This document shows, piece after piece, positions 40,701 to 41,406 of a stretch of 41,406 bases of DNA. The notes under the pieces are model-generated. The model was not told the origin of the DNA, made no database searches, and was given only the letters and a program-made list of their open reading frames with translations. The DNA is from Candidatus Omnitrophota bacterium (lineage in GTDB: Bacteria; Omnitrophota; Gorgyraeia; 2-01-FULL-45-10): the NCBI GenBank assembly GCA_030695905.1, contig JAUYOL010000029.1, forward strand, positions 1 to 41,406, read 5' to 3'. A program made the position numbers and the translations under genes. Every line of letters starts with the position of its first letter. Within the stretch, counting starts at the first letter, position 1.

Positions 40701-41406
40701 GTCAACACTGTGGCCGCCAAAATAGATGTAAACCTTACCCGCGTTAACACCATTACTCCCACTGTAGGGCGCGCCTACAATAATATCATCATGGTTGTCG
40801 TTATTCATATCGCGACAGTTTACCGAATAACCGAACATGTCTCCCGCTGTCTGACCTTGTAGGATCGCATCGGGATAGTTACTTAGAGATGCTCCTCCGA
40901 AATACACATAGATTCTGCCCGCGTCCATACCGGTTTCGTCATTATAAGGTTCGCTGATAACAATATCATCATATCCATCCCCGTTAATATCGCCTGCGGC
41001 CATTGAATACCCAAAACAGCCACCGCCCGAAAAACCGCTTAATATCATATCGGCGGGCTTTGTAATATCTCCGCCGAAATATATGTACGCCTTACCGATA
41101 TCTGTTCCTGCGCTACTGCTCGGAGCGCTGATAACAATATCGTTTAAGCCGCTTCCCTTAATATTCTTTGCCGACATAACAGAATAACCAAGCATATTAT
41201 TCGCCGCCAAGCCTTTAACCGATGCGATGAGGTTCTCATTAATTATCGGAGGGTTATCAATAGGAGCCGTGTCATCGATTATGATATCGCCATCTTGTAG
41301 TATAAAAGAATTGAGAAGCTGTTCCTTCGTAAATAATCCGTTTATGGAGATATGTATCTCTCTGTGTCCGTCCGGATAGATCGTTACAACTAAATTCCCC
41401 ATAGTG
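37755..41406 (-). CDS. FG-GAP beta-propeller fused to glycoamylase-like (GH144-type) domain; 5' end outside window
   Basis: At least 1215 residues. An ATG lies at 41402, but the frame is open to the edge and no signal peptide is visible, so the start is probably outside. Seven FG-GAP repeats (about 55-465, each with FGYS-like and INGDGYDDI-like motifs) predict an integrin-type propeller. Then comes a Glycoamylase (PF10091) domain (about 470-907) with SSTAATGFGLTAL, WDRPSDETLLISLLAIAS, GSLFTYIFAHCWYDF, WGLSACFRP and DGTVPPYGAISA. This family includes endo-beta-1,2-glucanases. Three Ig/FN3-like domains close the protein. It is probably an exported glycan-degrading or glycan-binding enzyme, first visible gene of the secreted series. 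Confidence 0.88.
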   Translation of the reverse strand, partial: TMGNLVVTIYPDGHREIHISINGLFTKEQLLNSFILQDGDIIIDDTAPIDNPPIINENLIASVKGLAANNMLGYSVMSAKNIKGSGLNDIVISAPSSSAGTDIGKAYIYFGGDITKPADMILSGFSGGGCFGYSMAAGDINGDGYDDIVISEPYNDETGMDAGRIYVYFGGASLSNYPDAILQGQTAGDMFGYSVNCRDMNNDNHDDIIVGAPYSGSNGVNAGKVYIYFGGHSVDSTPDLAMTGVTGDLFGYSMASGRNIDGNNNSGIIVGAPGLSANTDRPGKAYTYYGGDSVDNIADIIMAGQVNGDLFGCSVSAGDFNGDGCDDVIVGAEKNSSATGKAYIYWGGKNTSSAASLTMIGEAVNDEFGHLVSCAGDINGDGYSDIIAASPNNTSVTGKTYLYFGGLFMDNTAEATIKGESVGDNFGSSISSAGDSNNDGIDEFIIGAANNSLNGANAGKAYLYKIACSGQPTRTADALLDETEAKACKYFYDQILTTPGANGLVKDTCYTNYSSTAATGFGLTALCIMANRHGSSPYWTITPAQAQDRVSAALDTLINIQNNQPGQEDYYGKEGFFFHFIGPDGKREASMNSEVSTVDTALLLAGVITAGKYFGGDIQAKANTIFNAVNWNYFLDTSDGQYYHGWSPDYGLIQQTWDRPSDETLLISLLAIASDPTNQDFLKAYYGFPRSKNSYASASQTFYVYNSYSGSLFTYIFAHCWYDFKKAGIDIPDNVQGARFAVPVNWWENSKTAAQANRQFCIDNAATYSSYSQNDWGLSACFRPDRSYFGMNGAPPREYVAPGGGEPANDGTVPPYGAISAIPLMKDLETNGLPSNLSYQALEHYYNDYYFRLWGPYGPRDSFDQSKKFSTIYAGINLGPIALMIENYRSELLWNTFMADSKIAQVTQNLFTDTMAPVINQFSVSNPDSPTAGYTNSATVNVSIDGSDAGGITRWLITEISTQPPVSSFVLNSKPATYTIVSTGNGLKRLYAWAIDAANNISLLNTNSQAQIYLDITAPNVGTVAIDGPYTASSIQLHAKWSGNDAESGVIEYQYRITDGSATGTVIRDWASSGTVPEVTATGLTLTQNHTYYFSVKAKNGAGSWSATQYSAGITYNPFVPDVTAVNPNDGAFGYASTSVSVYPTINNPIGSLQYQFTIKGVIKQAWTAISTYSWAAAQSDVGSADIMIEVKNQYGTNYRTGTICLVQPPITPPAN

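Overview
The window reads as one contiguous piece of a bacterial chromosome of moderate GC content. Almost everything lies on the minus strand; only rpmB and an XRE-cupin regulator are on the plus strand. The gene content suggests an uncultured, probably fermentative bacterium: Pta-AckA next to recG-rsmD-coaD-rpmF-plsX-fabH-fabD, very large secreted RHS and FG-GAP proteins, and many short palindromic repeats. The Omnitrophota (PVC group) fit this picture, but that placement rests on general resemblance, not on a marker search.

Housekeeping region (1-10608). The left edge holds the 5' end of tuf preceded by tRNA-Thr(GGT) and a near-consensus promoter. Right of it runs a tightly packed minus-strand operon in the order recG, rsmD, coaD, pta, ackA, rpmF, plsX, fabH, fabD and a membrane-anchored TPR/metallopeptidase-like gene. 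It joins DNA repair, rRNA methylation, CoA synthesis, acetyl-phosphate metabolism and the start of fatty-acid and phospholipid synthesis. rpmB is divergent from recG and ends in a clear terminator.

Regulatory and signalling region (10609-16054). An XRE-cupin regulator with its own promoter is convergent with a small unknown gene. A four-gene signalling set follows: a membrane histidine kinase, two stand-alone receiver proteins and a GAF/HD-GYP protein.

Lipid or polyketide-like cluster (16073-22074). Six overlapping or abutting genes encode a ketosynthase homologue that has lost its catalytic triad (chain-length-factor-like), a homologue of cyanobacterial acyl-ACP reductase, a FabG-type ketoreductase, an acyl carrier protein, an intact ketosynthase and a CrtI-like FAD oxidoreductase. 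The set predicts an ACP-bound chain made by a KS/CLF-like pair and released reductively as an aldehyde, with an FAD-dependent redox or desaturation step. I do not recognise this exact combination, and it is the best candidate for an undescribed pathway here. The kinase gene starts only 18 bp after the last gene, so the two sets may be co-transcribed. A small excisionase-like HTH gene upstream has its own promoter and terminator.

Mobile and repeat features (22396-23549, and scattered). An IS200-like (REP-associated type) transposase gene is bracketed by perfect 17-bp inverted repeats and sits at the 5' end of a RelE-like toxin remnant. A relative of the repeat lies in frame inside recG. A second palindromic family occurs twice in recG and once between recG and rpmB.

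Secreted-protein region (23603-41406). A long minus-strand series encodes an FG-GAP propeller fused to a glycoamylase-like glucanase domain (cut by the window edge), a 2223-residue RHS protein with a possible papain-like tip, a 209-residue exported protein, a small ORF, a stand-alone subtilase propeptide-like protein, a subtilase, three small exported proteins and a C39-like protein lacking the expected cysteine. Together they look like a surface or secreted proteolytic, glycan-degrading and possibly toxic machinery.
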